From: Tillus elongatus
Taxonomy: Eukaryota > Arthropoda > Insecta > Coleoptera > Cleridae
Direction: 5' to 3'
Assembly (NCBI GenBank): GCA_964006375.1
Contig: OZ023262.1
Span: 197,308,778-197,372,777, forward strand
Length of the DNA: 64,000 nucleotides
Shown here: positions 1-13,319 of the stretch, one piece after another
How the letters are laid out: each line of letters opens with the position of its first letter
How positions within the stretch are numbered: position 1 is the stretch's first letter
Notes under the pieces: generated by a model
What the model was told of the DNA's origin: nothing
What the model saw: only the letters and a program-made list of their open reading frames with translations
The model's database searches: none
Translations under genes and position numbers: made by a program

Positions 1-2565
1 GGTAAGTGATAGAGAAAGGACCATCATTTTAGCAAAGCAGGTGCGCAAAACTATTGTGACTATCCTAATGTACACTAAAGCCTGACTTGATATACAGTGC
101 GTTCACAAAAGGACCTCCACTTCTGACAACTTCAACAATCAAAAACTATTTTCTTTCAAATGGAACACCCTGTATATTATTATATCGTTAAACTTGAAAT
201 TTCATTACCTTTTATCCTATGTATGCATACTTATACAAAAACTTAAAACATTTGGAGATATATGATGAAACAACAAATTTATAATGAATTTACGGCTGTT
301 CGTGTGTAGGAGCTAAGAAATACCCAGTATAAGCTAATTAGTTGGACTTTGAATACCTTACAATTCCAAATAAAACCCCTGAAACATTATTAGGCGGCTT
401 ATTGAAAAATAATATCATAAAGCTTAAAGATAATATGTTAAATAAAGGTTTTGCATAGTACCTATTTGATAATAAAAAAATTAACTTAAAAACTTTAGAA
501 ACGATTGGAACGACTATAAAAAACAATGAGATAACAAATATTAATGAAACTTAACTAAAGAAGATGTTCGAAGTTACGTCCAGTTTCCTGCGGACATAAA
601 TGCACTCTTCGTCTAAAAGAGTTTCTAACATTTTGCAATATTGCTGGTGTTATCGAGTTGAATGCTTCGCTAATTCTAAGAATCATGTCCTCTGGAGTGG
701 TTGGTTGCACAGCATAAACAAGATCTTTAATATACCCCCACAAAAAAAATCACAGGATGTGAGGTCCAGAGACCGAGCTAGCCAAGGAACTGGTCCCCCG
801 CGACCAATCTAGCGATTAGGAAAATTATTAGTGAGCCAATCTCGGACACGTAACATTGTGTGAGGTGGTGCACCATCCTGTTGGAACAACATACGTTTAC
901 AGTCCATCGATGTTGGTTGTCCACAGTATGCCTAAAAAGGGGATTACTATCTGCATAGTAGTGAAGATTGTGTTGATTTGGCTTACCGGTACTACTAAAT
1001 GAACATTCATCACTGAAAAGTACATATTCAAAGAAATTGGGATCATTGTCCATTATTTCTACTGCCCACTCACAAAATTGCACCCTATTCCTGTAGTCTG
1101 CCTCTTGTAAAGCGTGCTGCCTTGAAACATGGTTGGCATGGTAATGGTTTCATTTCAAAGCCTTTCTCACTGACCAATCGCTTATATTAAGTTGTCTTAA
1201 TATTGTTTTTGTACTGGTTTATGGATCCTCAATCACAGATAAAATTATACCTAATTGCGTTAGCTCATTGTTTTTGTACGGACCCCTGGCATTATTGAAA
1301 TATTTTACACTGCTTGTAATGGAAAAACGGGTGTTTAGCCTTTCGAATGACGTTCTGATTGGCAATCGTCTGTCAGGAAAAGGTTGGTGATAAATTCTGG
1401 ATGCTAATAATGTATTACCATCCCATTCGCCCAAAGCTAAGAGCATATCTCGTAATTCGGCTTTAGAATAATTCATTTTTTTATTTTCGGAAGATTTTTT
1501 AAACTGCAATTACCAGAATACTTTTTGACAGTGTCAAATAGCGTCGCGAGTGAGTTTGTCAACTTTTAAATTTCTAAGCAAAGCGCACTGTGTAAACAAG
1601 AGCAGGTAATATGTAAAGTCTTTTGACGAAAAGTAAAGCAAAGCTGTCTACATGATAAAAGGGGAAAATGTTGATGTACAGTGTTGTTTCCAATAAAGGG
1701 CTACAACCAAGTGAAAGTTGAATATTCATTAAATCTGTTGGTATTTCTTCAAGAATGATAAATGTATACTTTTAACTGCATAGACTTTGCATAAAATTCG
1801 TAAAAAATATAATGGATATTAGGTGTGTCTCTGATTTCATAATTTCCAAAATATGAAAGGCTTATAAGGAAATCAATTAAATAAATTATTCAAAGTCCAA
1901 CTAATTAGCTTATACTGGGTCTCTCTTAGCTCCCACACACGAACAGTCGTATAATTCATTCTAAATTTGTTGTTTCATCATATATCTCAGAATGTTTTTG
2001 TATAGGTATGCATACATAGGATAAAAGGTAATTAAATTTCAAGTTTAACCATATAATAATATACAGGGTGTTCCATTTGAAAGAAAATAGTTTTTGATTG
2101 TTGAAGTTGTCAGAAGTGGTTGCCATTTTGTGAACGCACTGTATATCTAGTCACGCTTTAGTGTACGTTATGATAGTTACAATAGTTTTGCGCACCTGCT
2201 TGGCTAAAATGATGGTCCTTTCTCTATCACTTACCAAGATAGAGACTTGTAAAATAAAGACTGCAAAGGCTATTATTTTTGAAAAAGAAGAAATAACTCA
2301 AAAATGGATGGGTTTTCGCTCATACTAATGTATACATTTTCGACGTAGAATCACTCGGGGAATCCGAAAATGTAAAAATCTATAGGATGTTCTATTTAAA
2401 ATAACGAAGCTGGTGAGTGGCCAGCTCAAATCGAACACCCTGTGTATTCGGCAATAATTTTACGTTATGAAATATATTCTGCTTAGTGATTTTCTGAAGT
2501 GAAGTCTTTGATAATGCCTTTAGTGTAAGCACAGTCTAGCTTTACCAGCGAAATCTCCCACCCTG
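1..2565 (-). mobile_element. Mar-1: DUF4817-type mariner-like element with very long TIRs, truncated by the window start
   Basis: Bases 1-355 reappear as an inverted copy at about 1890-2235; for example, GGTAAGTGATAGAG at base 1 matches CTCTATCACTTACC ending at 2235. The right side continues to CACCCTG|TA at 2565, a typical mariner terminus directly against a (TA)n tract. The right arm is therefore about 680 bp, and roughly 330 bp of the left arm lie outside the window. A broken minus-strand transposase lies between the arms. TA target duplication is inferred from the family. Confidence 0.85.
555..1509 (-). pseudogene. Mar-1 transposase pseudogene (DUF4817 / DDE-type mariner)
   Basis: The N-terminal part (1219-1509) carries the DUF4817 helix-turn-helix signature, with LLALGEWDGNTLLASRIY and PDRRLPIRTSFERLNTRFS. 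A central part (778-1083) has the first catalytic block FSDECSFSSTGKPN. A QDGAPPHT-like second block is read near 870-890. The C-terminal part (555-743) has WGYIKDLVYAV and ends in NFEHLL, normal for the family. The pieces are in different frames, and residues seem to be missing between the first and second catalytic blocks, so the gene is dead. In its family it would cut and paste the element at TA sites in the nucleus. The start is taken at MNYSKAELRDM, near 1475. Confidence 0.85.
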
Positions 2566-2684
<119 letters not shown>

Positions 2685-2779
2685 TCAGAGGTATGTACTT
2701 TATGCAGGATGCAGCGACCGAAAATTGTTTATGCACGGCAAGAAATCATTTAAGCAGAAGATTCGAAAATAGATGAATT

Positions 2780-3010
2780 GGTGGTGGTGGGTCTATTTCA
2801 TGGCCAGCTGACAGTTCCGACAAAACTTCCATTGATTCTTTGTTTTGTGGATTTATGGCGTGTTATCCATGGAAATAAATAATGGAAACAGTTCCGGAAC
2901 AGAATTAAAGAGACTACTGACAGGTGTCGAAATACTCCAGTCACATTCTAAAGATATCGTTACCAAATGGCGAGAAGGTTGAATTTATGTGTTCATAAAG
3001 AATACCGTCA
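2780..3010 (+). pseudogene. Mariner transposase C-terminal remnant
   Basis: Decayed plus-strand reading resembles the mariner C-terminus: a GPISWPA-like block, then a helix pattern with RNTPV...RR.L.LCVH. Several stops and frame changes. The same block, GTGGGCCCATACCATGGCCAG-like, recurs at about 41510-41540 in Mar-5. Confidence 0.55.
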
Positions 3011-3215
3011 ATCTGACAACCTTTAATTTACCCTTCCATAGAAGTTTAATTGTTGCATATATGTCGACGTAAAATAATAATTGTCAACAGTTAATAAAGT
3101 GTTTGGAACTGGACACATATTGAGACACTTATTTACTCATTTAGAGCTCCCCTCTTGCGCAGTACTACGCATTGCATTTTTTCAATGTAACCCTGCACAT
3201 TTTTTATGTTTATTA

Positions 3216-3290
3216 ATGGTTGTTGCCCTTACTTCGTGAAACCATTCCATACTAAATATAGACGTAGACAGTACTGCCCTGCTAACACAA
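3216..3290 (+). repeat. Foldback-MITE family fragment (FBK family)
   Basis: GTTGTTGCCCTTACTTCGTG followed by a TAGACGTAGAC block matches the outer part of the foldback element at 35251-35515 and fragments near 10475 and 42562. Confidence 0.5.
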
Positions 3291-3559
3291 AAGGCCGTAT
3301 CTTAAGAAAATCGGATTTTCGGGTTTCTGCATATTGCGAAGCATATGTATGAGTTTCATCGGTATAATAAATCCCATTGACGTAATGTATTGCAGGTATG
3401 TGAAAGTTATGTTAGTATGTTTATCATATCTACAAAAATTGCTATTGTGCTAGGAAATAATATCGTATCTACACTTTACTAAGTCAAAATGTTGCATACA
3501 AAGTTTTCAGTTACGACATTTGAACTTAGCATCATGATGATATCCCGTTGAGTGAAAGA

Positions 3560-5162
3560 AAATTAGTAAACAAAACCGCCTGGTCAAGATCAGCAAACTA
3601 AAGGTGATCAAACATTGTAGCTCGAAGTTTGTATTCAAATGTTCGTCGAAAATGGATGAAAAGACACGACAGGATACTTTTGCCAAATTCTAGAGCCTAA
3701 ATAAGGATCAGCAGTGAGAGTTTATTTATTCAGCAACAAACATATTAAAAGGAAAAGAAACACACTGGGAGAGGAATTCGGCAAAATTGTACTAATATTT
3801 ATTATTTTAAAAGTTTACAAGGCTTGGATATTGGAGCTTGTAAAAAATTATTTTTGGGAACTCAAGTCGCGATATCAGAAATGACAGTGTACTGAGAGAT
3901 ATACATAACAAAACAGAATCACACAAGTTAGTAGTAACTCCACTAAAGAAGGGCTATCCATCTGAGAAGAAAATAGGTAGAAATGTGATAGTAGACTACA
4001 TAAATGCATTACATCCTACAATTTGCTACTACAGAAGCGAACGAACACCTAAAAGCGTGTACCTGCCCAGCAATACCAATGTAACCTCCATGCATAATGA
4101 CTTTTGTAAAAAAATCCAACAGTTTCCATTTCCTGTGGTCGCTACCATAAGGAGAAATGAATATTTCCTTCGCAGTCTTGGGCTATGAAGAGTGTTAGCA
4201 ATGCCAATCTGCTCATCATCTGCTCGTTCAAAAACGTATAATCGCCATACTAAAGACAACATGCCTACCGACTGTAAAGAATGTGGCGTTTGGAAAAGGC
4301 ATCACCAGGAAGCGATTTCTTCTGGAGAGGTATACAGAAAAGATATTTACTGTGGCGCTGAACGCCCTGGAAAATTATACCTTTTGGCTGATTTACAGAA
4401 AGTAAGCTGTCACCAAACATTTCAATGTGAAGTATTATAACTAAGCTTTCATTTTGCCCTTGATGTGAGATGTTCAACAAAGCTATATTCACACAAGGAG
4501 TCACCTGTTTCAATGAAATATTTTTTAACACTAGGAAATCAAAGCAAATCAAAGACCTTCATTGCAGTCATTTGGAATGAAGGTGTGACTGAAAGATCTA
4601 CAGTGGATTTTATTTCGACATTTTACGCCATCTTTTTACAAAGTGATATGAAAATCTGGCTAGATAGCTGTGTGTCTCATAACAAAAACTGGTCTCTTCA
4701 TGGTTTCTTTGTTTATGTATTATACAGCGAAGAAGTTTCTTTTGACCCTCTAAAACTTAAATATTTTAAACCCGGCCACACTTTATATTGGCGGATTCAT
4801 TCTACCATCAGGTAGAACAGTCTTTGAAAAAGAAAGGCAAAGTTTTAGATTTTGCTGATTTCGTTGACTGTGTGCAAACTAGTAACAACTCTGGTGTCCA
4901 AGCCTTAAATATGAGAGCTAATGACTTATAATTAGCAAGACTTTTCGTCGAAGTATAAACTAAATTGACTAACACCTCAACATTAATTACCTGATGTGGT
5001 GCAGGTGAATTTCACCAAGGAAGTGAGTAGTCTAGAAGAGCTATAGTCAAGAGGAAGAATAGCTTACTACAGAAACTACCAGATATTGCTCCGAAAAATC
5101 GAACGAAGTTCTGAGAAGAACTGCTTGTTTTAACTGAAAATACAGTAGATATGGACAATTAA
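3560..5162 (+). pseudogene. DUF7869-type gene, decayed copy
   Basis: A run of plus-strand frames gives one broken protein of the insect DUF7869 type. It starts with a cysteine-rich N-terminus (CSSKFVFKCSSKMDEKTRQ near 3620-3680) and continues with EKKIGRNVIVDYINALHP, VYLPSNTNVTSMHNDF, a CKECGVW motif, then TFIAVIWNEGVTERST and WLDSCVSHNKNWSL. The last block corresponds to the family's usual D-C-x-x-Q-N-x-N stretch; here Q is replaced by H. YFKPGHT and a terminal block ending at a stop near 5160 follow. Stops or frame changes occur around 3690, 4188, 4440 and 4815. Function of the family is not established; the copy at 59.7 kb lies inside terminal inverted repeats, so a transposon origin is likely. 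No clear TIR was found around this copy. Confidence 0.6.
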
Positions 5163-5260
5163 TGCTCTTTAAGACTAGGAGTACAAAGTTATAATTCAGT
5201 TGGGGACAGCTGATTTGCAACAGGTGTCAATTTTTATAAATTTTAATTTCAATGACTTTA

Positions 5261-5490
5261 GGCCGAATAGCTCAGTTCGAGAGATGAGTAACCCCTAGAA
5301 TCAGACTAGGAGATCGCGGGTTCGAGTCTCGTATTCAGGCAGTCGATCTTTTCACTCGAATGTGGAAAGGCCGGCTTCTGATGCGTTACGGATAGTGTCC
5401 TTTGTCTATATGTGTGTTTAAGCCTCCCTGCACAAGTGTAAGACTTGTGGGTCTGGAGTTTGTCTACTGTGTTAATATTATTATTAAAAT
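5261..5490 (+). mobile_element. SINE-B: tRNA-derived SINE
   Basis: The head folds like a tRNA: TAGCTCAG (U8, A9 and D-arm, A box), a 5-bp anticodon stem CCTAG/CTAGG around loop AATCAGA, and a T-arm GGGTTCGAGTC (B box). The acceptor stem pairs only with a bulge and position 33 is A, so it is not a working tRNA. A body of about 150 bp follows, ending in ATT repeats (AATATTATTATTAAA). Pol III transcription from the internal boxes is expected from family knowledge. Confidence 0.65.
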
Positions 5491-6334
5491 GGCTTATCAG
5501 TAAGACTTGGCCTATCGGAATAAAGCAGGACGACTACGCATTTACTTTTGAAACCAACTCGCTCGGACTGAGCTTTATAGGTTTGCACAAAACCTTTAAT
5601 AAGTCAAAACTTAACATTTCGCAGATACGACCTTTAATGTTGATAAGGAAGAGTACTTCTCTGGATCCACAAATGCTCGTTTTATTCTCTGTAACTGGTT
5701 TCCTTGCTTGACCGCATCATCATACAGAAAAAATCAAATTAAAAACTTTCTTCTGTCTAACGATGCTATAAAGCAGCAAAAACGATTACAAAGAACAAAG
5801 CGAACATTTGTGAAGCCAGAAAAACAGGCTCTACGTATATATTTATAATTTTATTTGTTTCTGCGAGGCTTTACGTTAAGCTTAAGACCTTTTTTCTTTG
5901 GCGGGCCATCAAGAAACCTTTTACTGTGGAAAGTGGAGGTAAAATCCATTAACTAAATTCGATATTTTTGCTCCTACTGGAACTGTCACTTTATTACTAT
6001 AGATTGGAAAAGTTTCTCTTTCATTAAAATTGATCATAAGAAAGTATACGGCTTTATGGTTTTCACAGTTCTAAATTTACCAAAATCAATTAATTATTCT
6101 CTGCCAACTACTAATTAATCTATTTCCAATACTACTTTTATATATGTTTTATGTTTCAAAGCGAAAGATAAGTGCCTTCATCGAAAAAGCGAACGTGTGT
6201 AATGGATATACCTAATTTATCGAAAATGATTAGCCTGTCTCGTTCGTAAGACGAATAATTCTTTCAAGGTTAAACATGTGGTAAGCGTTTTTAAGCACAT
6301 GTTTAGGAAACTTAATTTACACAGCATAATTAGT
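5491..6334. other. No gene recognised; short FBK-like scrap
   Basis: AT-rich sequence. GCGAACATTTGTGAAGCCAG near 5799 resembles a stretch near 23315, part of the foldback family. The 88-codon frame at 5445-5711 has no recognisable features. Confidence 0.4.
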
Positions 6335-6464
6335 AAATCTTCATTAAGAAAATTCACTGTCAGTGAGGTAAAGATGGTGAGACTTTCTGAAAATTGTTTT
6401 AAACGAGCACACATTAGGACCCCTAGAACCCATATCTAAGGTCCGTTTGAATTTATGTATTAAT

Positions 6465-6467
<3 letters not shown>
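6335..6467 (+). repeat. TAR family, left flank
   Basis: Contains the family's left block: AAAATTCACT, then GAGCACACATTAGGACCCC, AACCCATATC and a degenerate GGTCAGTTT, leading into (TA)n. The usual right flank is absent because a MITE follows the TA tract. Confidence 0.75.

Positions 6468-6537
<70 letters not shown>
6468..6537. repeat. (TA)n tract 2
   Basis: Uninterrupted TA repeat between a TAR left flank and a TIR element. Confidence 0.98.
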
Positions 6538-7769
<1,232 letters not shown>

Positions 7770-8055
7770 AACCTAAAAATTTTCAGTAAAACCTCGTCCG
7801 ATTTTCCTGGCTAACGAACTCGTCAAAGCTATTAATAAAAAAAGGCATTTGCCGTGTTTTATCAAAATCCGTTGGTTACTTTTTGAGTTGACCGTTGGAT
7901 ACCTACTTATACAAATGGAAACTGACCCCAGATCTGGGTTATAGGCGTCCTAGTTCGCGCTCATTCTAATTTTTCTTTCCAAAGTCTCAACATCGATACG
8001 TCTCTATTACTGAATTTTTTAAATAAAAATTCACTAATTAGAATAGGTTAATCTA
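7770..8055 (-). repeat. TAR family copy without its TA core
   Basis: In reverse orientation it has the right block (TCCGATTTTCCTGGCTAACGA), a short TACTTATACAAA in place of the TA core, the left block (AAACTGACCCC, CTAGTTCGCGCTCATT) and AAAATTCACTAATTAG. This shows the two flanks belong to one unit even when the TA core is nearly gone. Confidence 0.8.
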
Positions 8056-8182
8056 AATCTTGGTGTATCCAAACTAAATCCTAAATTTATTTCATATAGA
8101 AACCTCATTACGATATGGTGTCATTCTAATAGGATAAAATATAAAGAGGAAAAGATACATGCATAACAAAATAGAAAATACA

Positions 8183-8275
8183 CTGGGAGAACCCAAATCA
8201 CCACAAAACCATTTAAAATGACCTGACGTCCAAGTTGGGGTTTACAGAGGATGAAAAATTCTTCACATCTGACGA
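8183..8275 (-). repeat. Penelope-like terminal fragment
   Basis: GGGAGAACCCAAATCACCAC followed by GACCTGACG is the same block found at 11461-11520 (minus) and, inverted, at 35015-35085 and 47195-47250. It is a solo scrap. Confidence 0.6.
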
Positions 8276-8339
8276 CTACAAATCTGTTTATATTTTGTGC
8301 AGTTTGCACAAGAGCGAACAAAAAGGATTTTCTGATTTC

Positions 8340-10445
8340 CAGCTGCTTTGAAATTCTTTATGTTTCTTGGCTAATGTAGCCATAGTTTTTCCTATATTTT
8401 CCGTGATGATCTGATCCGTCTACTATACCCTAGAATCTGTAAAACTGACTTAGATGGAATAATGAGTAATATATCTAGCAGTTAGTAAGAGATGGCAGTT
8501 GAAGCTGATATGATTTGATTAATTATTATAGATTTTTTTACTCTTAGATCGATCCATCCTTGCGTAAAAGCCTACAAGTATCTACTTTGGGATTCATTGG
8601 GTTATATTGAGTAGGAACACCTTGTCGTTTTCTGCTTGAGTGCTCCTCAAATGTACGAAGTGGTCGAAATTGCTCGTTTTTAAAAGAAAACCCCCATTTC
8701 TAAACAATACGGGCAAAAACTAATGTGGGTGTCTGAGGCTTAATTTTCACGATAAACTCCATATCGATACCTATCACCGTTTCTGAGATACAGGGTATTT
8801 TTGAAACTATTCCTTTTTGGAAACTGGCTATAGCCTTTTTCCTATTGCAATTTTTTGTGTCTGAAGAAACACTTTTGAGGCACCTTTTCGTATAGAATTT
8901 AATGGTGTGGATTATATTTTTCTAAATATGTATTTTTGTAGTTATAAAGGAAAAAGTCAATTGTTTAAATAGAACACGCATTATATTTCAACATATTTGA
9001 GTTGTGTTGAAATTACCATTGCAAAAAAAGAACATACTTGATGCTTTGCACAACTATTCTTTGAAATATAGAGCTTTAAAATGTTTTACGAATAACTTGT
9101 AAAAACCAGTAGTTTTTGGATGATGCGGCGACAAAATAAATTGCTACTGTTTATTCCTAGCTGCTAAATTTTAAATCAGGTGAGAAAAACGCTCCTTGTT
9201 TCTTCGCTTTTGTTCAATTTTCTACCTAAATCTGCCACAAAGTTTGAGAATTATGAAAGATGTGACATGAGTATCTATTTCATACAAACAAACGAGAATG
9301 CAGAGGTTACAAGCAATTTATACCTCGAGCGGTATCAACCCTCAAAGATATTTCCTCAAAGTGCGACACAAACTAATTAACAGTAGTCAATTTGAAAAGA
9401 AAATACCGAAAACCTCTGCATCAAGTTTCGTTCTCCGAAAAATTTGCTAACAAATATAATAAATGCAAAAAGAATATTCTTTAAAGCAATGCGCCTGCTA
9501 AAACACCAATAGCGGCATACACGCCACAACAAGCGACGTCATTATCGGTATTGCTTTTATAATGTTGCTGACTAAATGTAGCTGTTGCAGCTCTAAGCTC
9601 ATTCAGCGTCACCCACTGAAATCGCTGGAATAAGCAGTATACTCGAATTAACCAAAGAAAATATATTCTATAAATCAGCATAGAGAGCAAGTTTTGTGCT
9701 AGGATTCAAATTTTAATGTAAAAGCTGCCAGACTAATTCCAATTGTTCCGAAATCACCTTATATCCTATCAAGCTTGTAGGAAAGCATATTATACACATA
9801 TATCTCACTGTGATTTAATGTCTTTTAGAATTATTAACATGAAACCGTAAAGCCTTCATTGATTGAGAAGCGTTGACCTTTTAATTAATGTCTCCTCTAG
9901 TCAATTCATTTTAGTAACTACATGCGCTTTTCAAGCAGTATTTCAATCAATAATGGTTAACGTGCTGTGCTCAAATAATTTGATGGAAAATCGGCAACAA
10001 GCGAAAAGCAGACGTATTCGGATTTGAATATCACCATTACCTATTACTATATTGTACATATGTATCTGTTAATAGTGACTGCCAGAATAACACGTTATTT
10101 AAATGCTAAATATACTTTTTGTCTTGTTCACAAAATAATGATTTTAATAATACGAATGTGGGTAAAAATACGCACAGAAATAGATAAATATACACATTTG
10201 GTAATTAAAATCAAAAAAGTATGGACGCCAAACAAGGCTCATATAATACTGCTTGTGATATCCACAACAGGCAATGTACACACAACAGTGCTAAAATACT
10301 TGAATCAACTTAATTTGGATCCATCCGTAGAGCTGTATACAGAGTGGTCCGTAATGAATGGGTCATAGAGTAACTGTAGATTCTAGACAGAAATAATACG
10401 ATTCTGCCAAATAGGCTTTTGTAAAATGTTGCTTGTTTAAGAGAT
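8340..10445. other. No gene recognised
   Basis: About 2.1 kb of AT-rich sequence. Around 8790 a CGTTTCTGAGATACAGGGT stretch resembles a decayed mariner subterminal motif. The short frames (for example 9180-9380, 10024-10368) show no motifs. Confidence 0.4.
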
Positions 10446-10540
10446 ACAGGGTGTTAAATATTTAACTCATTGTTTGTTGTTGCCCTTACTTGGTGAAATT
10501 GGTCCAAACTACATACAGACTTCGAGACTCCAAATCTGTA
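10446..10540 (+). repeat. Mariner-end motif plus FBK fragment
   Basis: GATACAGGGTGTTAAATA is followed by TTGTTGTTGCCCTTACTTGG and CATACAGACTTCGAGACTCC, the outer arm of the foldback element at 35.25 kb. Confidence 0.5.
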
Positions 10541-10997
10541 TCTAGTTAAATATTTATATAAATTTTGAGATTTATTCGATAACTTGGACAGTTTATGAGA
10601 ACATCTCGTGAAAACTCGGAATAGGGGGTTCTAATTGGTGGGAAATTTGAACCTAAACTCAGATTATGGGTTGGTTCTAGAGGGCGCTAGTTAGTCACTG
10701 TCGCATACAAAATGTTTATCATAACCTTTTTAAGCAAAGCTCTATAATGATTTTGAATGGAATTACAGAAAAACTGATTATTTTTAAGGAACAAAGGTAT
10801 ACTTGTTTGATATCGATGAAACACGCCGGTGTCGAGATATTCGCATTTTAATTCAGTACACGTGAAATTTCTGATCACTGTCAACATTATTTCCTTGCTA
10901 ACCCAGGTATGCTTTGACTTAAGAAATAGATGCTAACGCAGATAGATTAAGTAGTCTGATTTTCGTTGACAACCAGCGTCAACAGTTCCAGAAATCA
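10541..10997. other. No gene recognised
   Basis: AT-rich spacer. The minus-strand 66-codon frame at 10687-10887 has no recognisable domain. Confidence 0.4.
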
Positions 10998-11210
<213 letters not shown>

Positions 11211-11429
11211 CAAATATGTGCCAAGTTTCGTTCAAATCAGTTGAATATTGGAAGTGGTCGCTTTAATGTTGAAGCGAAACTTGTCACTTGTCACATATAT
11301 TCATTGAACTAAGACCGATGACTAGTATTTGTAATTTTATATCAATAATTATTTTGTGTACTTTTAAATCAAAAAATTTCTTTAAAAGTCAAGTGTGTTA
11401 ACCATAAAGTTAACTCGCGTGGGGGCCGT

Positions 11430-13300
11430 TTACAAAAGATTCATGAAGGTAAGTATACTTGGAGAGCCCAAATCACCACAACACATCTTTTTAAAGACCT
11501 GACGATCGTTTCACTAACAAAGTTAGCGTCATCGGAGAATAAAAGTTCTAACTACTTACTACTAACATCACCTTTTATACTGAATCTTAGTTATAGACCT
11601 ATAGCGGGAGGGAGACTAAATTGCAGGCAAATTGTTCAGTGTGTTGTATTTTAATTGCCGGACGAGGTTTTGGAACTTCTTTTATGACTTTACCTGACAG
11701 GTTTCGTAATGTTTATCTGCATCAAGACAGAGAACTACAAACCAGTGGCGCAGCTGGGTTTAAGGAACTTTTTTTTATTGCCCTAGAAATATAAATACTT
11801 TCGTACGCATCCAGCTTCGCTGGCTTTCTAATATTTTTTATAAGTTTTAGGGTTTCTTAATAAATGTGGTGGTTATGATCCCAAGCATGTTGTGCCATGC
11901 ATGACTTGTCTACACCACCGTATCTTAGCTGTGCCAGATGTTCACGAAATGTAGTCTACACGGTTCTCTTAGTCTGCCCAACGTTTTTAAAATTACAACA
12001 TTTACACCTATTTCACAGATATCGGACATTTAAAAGGCTTTCTCTTTATATTTCGTATTATATAACAAATTTCTTAAATAATTTTTTGTCGAAAAAGCTA
12101 TCTGCGAAAATCGGCTTTCTTAAAAATGCTCCCGAGACCCCTGGTGATACACGGTTCAAAAGGTAAGTAAACAAATTATTGCTCAATTTTATCTTTCCTG
12201 AATGTTATGCATTGCGCTAACATTTTCTTTGTTCTGTGTCTATTAATTAATTTTTCCACTAAGCAATCCGAATATTCTGATTATTCCGTATACTCTAATT
12301 TAATACTATATGTTCTTTTACTTATGGGAATTTTTCTTAATATATTTACTATAAAATTAAAACCGGCCGTTTTTTGTGCAAACGTATGATGTCAGTCATT
12401 GGTAATGTCACTTAGAGTGGTAGTGTCCTTTCTGTGGACATCGGATTCAAGAGTGTTATTATTTTGAACGACTAATGCATCTATAAAACGAAGTTTGCTG
12501 TTAATTTCTAATTCCTGAGTAAATTTTATTGAAGCAAAATGACAGTTGTTCTTTAATAAAATCAGCTACTTTGCATATATTTGTGTTAAAAACTGCAAAA
12601 ATGTCGTCCACATAACGAAAGCATACTCAAGGAAAATACTCACTTTCATTTTCTAAATCAGTCTCAAATCTACTCATAAAAGGTCCGCAACGAATCGAGG
12701 GAGTGGGTTGCCCATTGCCATTGCCTTTAGTTTGTTCAAAAAATTAACTGTTAAATTGAAAAATATTTTGTTTTATACAGAGGTTTGTTTTATTTAGTTT
12801 TCTATACGGTCCTGTCTATATTGCATTACTGACTCACTGTTTATTATCCTCTTTGTCCAAGATCACATCCTTATTGCCTTTATCTGCTTTAACACAAAAA
12901 CAATCCTTCTCTCGCAATCGTTTAACTATCTTCACTTGATTAGAATTTTTGTTTTAAGTAGACTTATTTTCTTTAATTTTTTTAGAGATTTTCTCTTTAC
13001 ATGTTCCCCGAATAAAGTTTTTTTTAAGATTCGGGTAATTTTTAATTCCCGTTTCAATCCTTGCAATTACATCTAAAAGTTCGTCATTTTGTGATTGCAA
13101 GCAGAATTTTAACCCCTTGTTTAAGAGGTCAATCTCATTTTTGTTAAACGACTGCGAAAAAAGATTTTATACGAGGTCAATTTCTCGATGAACTGGTTTT
13201 TCGTTTTTAATCTGATACTTTAAAGTTTCTTTAATTTTTTATTCTGTATATTGATTTTCTTGATTAACTTTGCGTTAATGACTACAAACATATTCTTCTA
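11430..13300 (-). mobile_element. PLE-1: Penelope-like retroelement, decayed and internally inverted
   Basis: On the minus strand the order is reverse transcriptase (about 12420-13200), then GIY-YIG endonuclease (about 11860-12020), then a terminal block (11455-11560). The same terminal block is found with PLE-2 and as solo copies, consistent with Penelope terminal repeats. The segment 12190-12420 has the opposite orientation, as judged by its match to 34180-34395 of PLE-2. Confidence 0.8.
11860..13200 (-). pseudogene. Penelope-like reverse transcriptase / GIY-YIG pseudogene (PLE-1)
   Basis: The RT core is visible: MAMGNPLPRFVADL (the G-x-P-x-G-x-P block, near 12690-12720), then CFRYVDDIFAVFNTN near 12600-12630, whose YVDD contains the catalytic aspartates. 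A thumb-like SDVHRKDTTT follows near 12430. The endonuclease part gives VGQTKRT, FREHLAQLRYGG and KSC(M)AQH, matching the GIY-YIG frame at 34410-34664. The family copies its RNA by target-primed reverse transcription. Many stops and the internal inversion mean this copy is inactive. Confidence 0.75.
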
Positions 13301-13319
13301 AAAATTGCACCAGTCATCA

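Noticed and set aside
5261..5340. Functional tRNA gene
   Set aside because: The anticodon loop lacks T33, the acceptor stem is bulged, and a SINE body with an ATT-rich tail follows directly.
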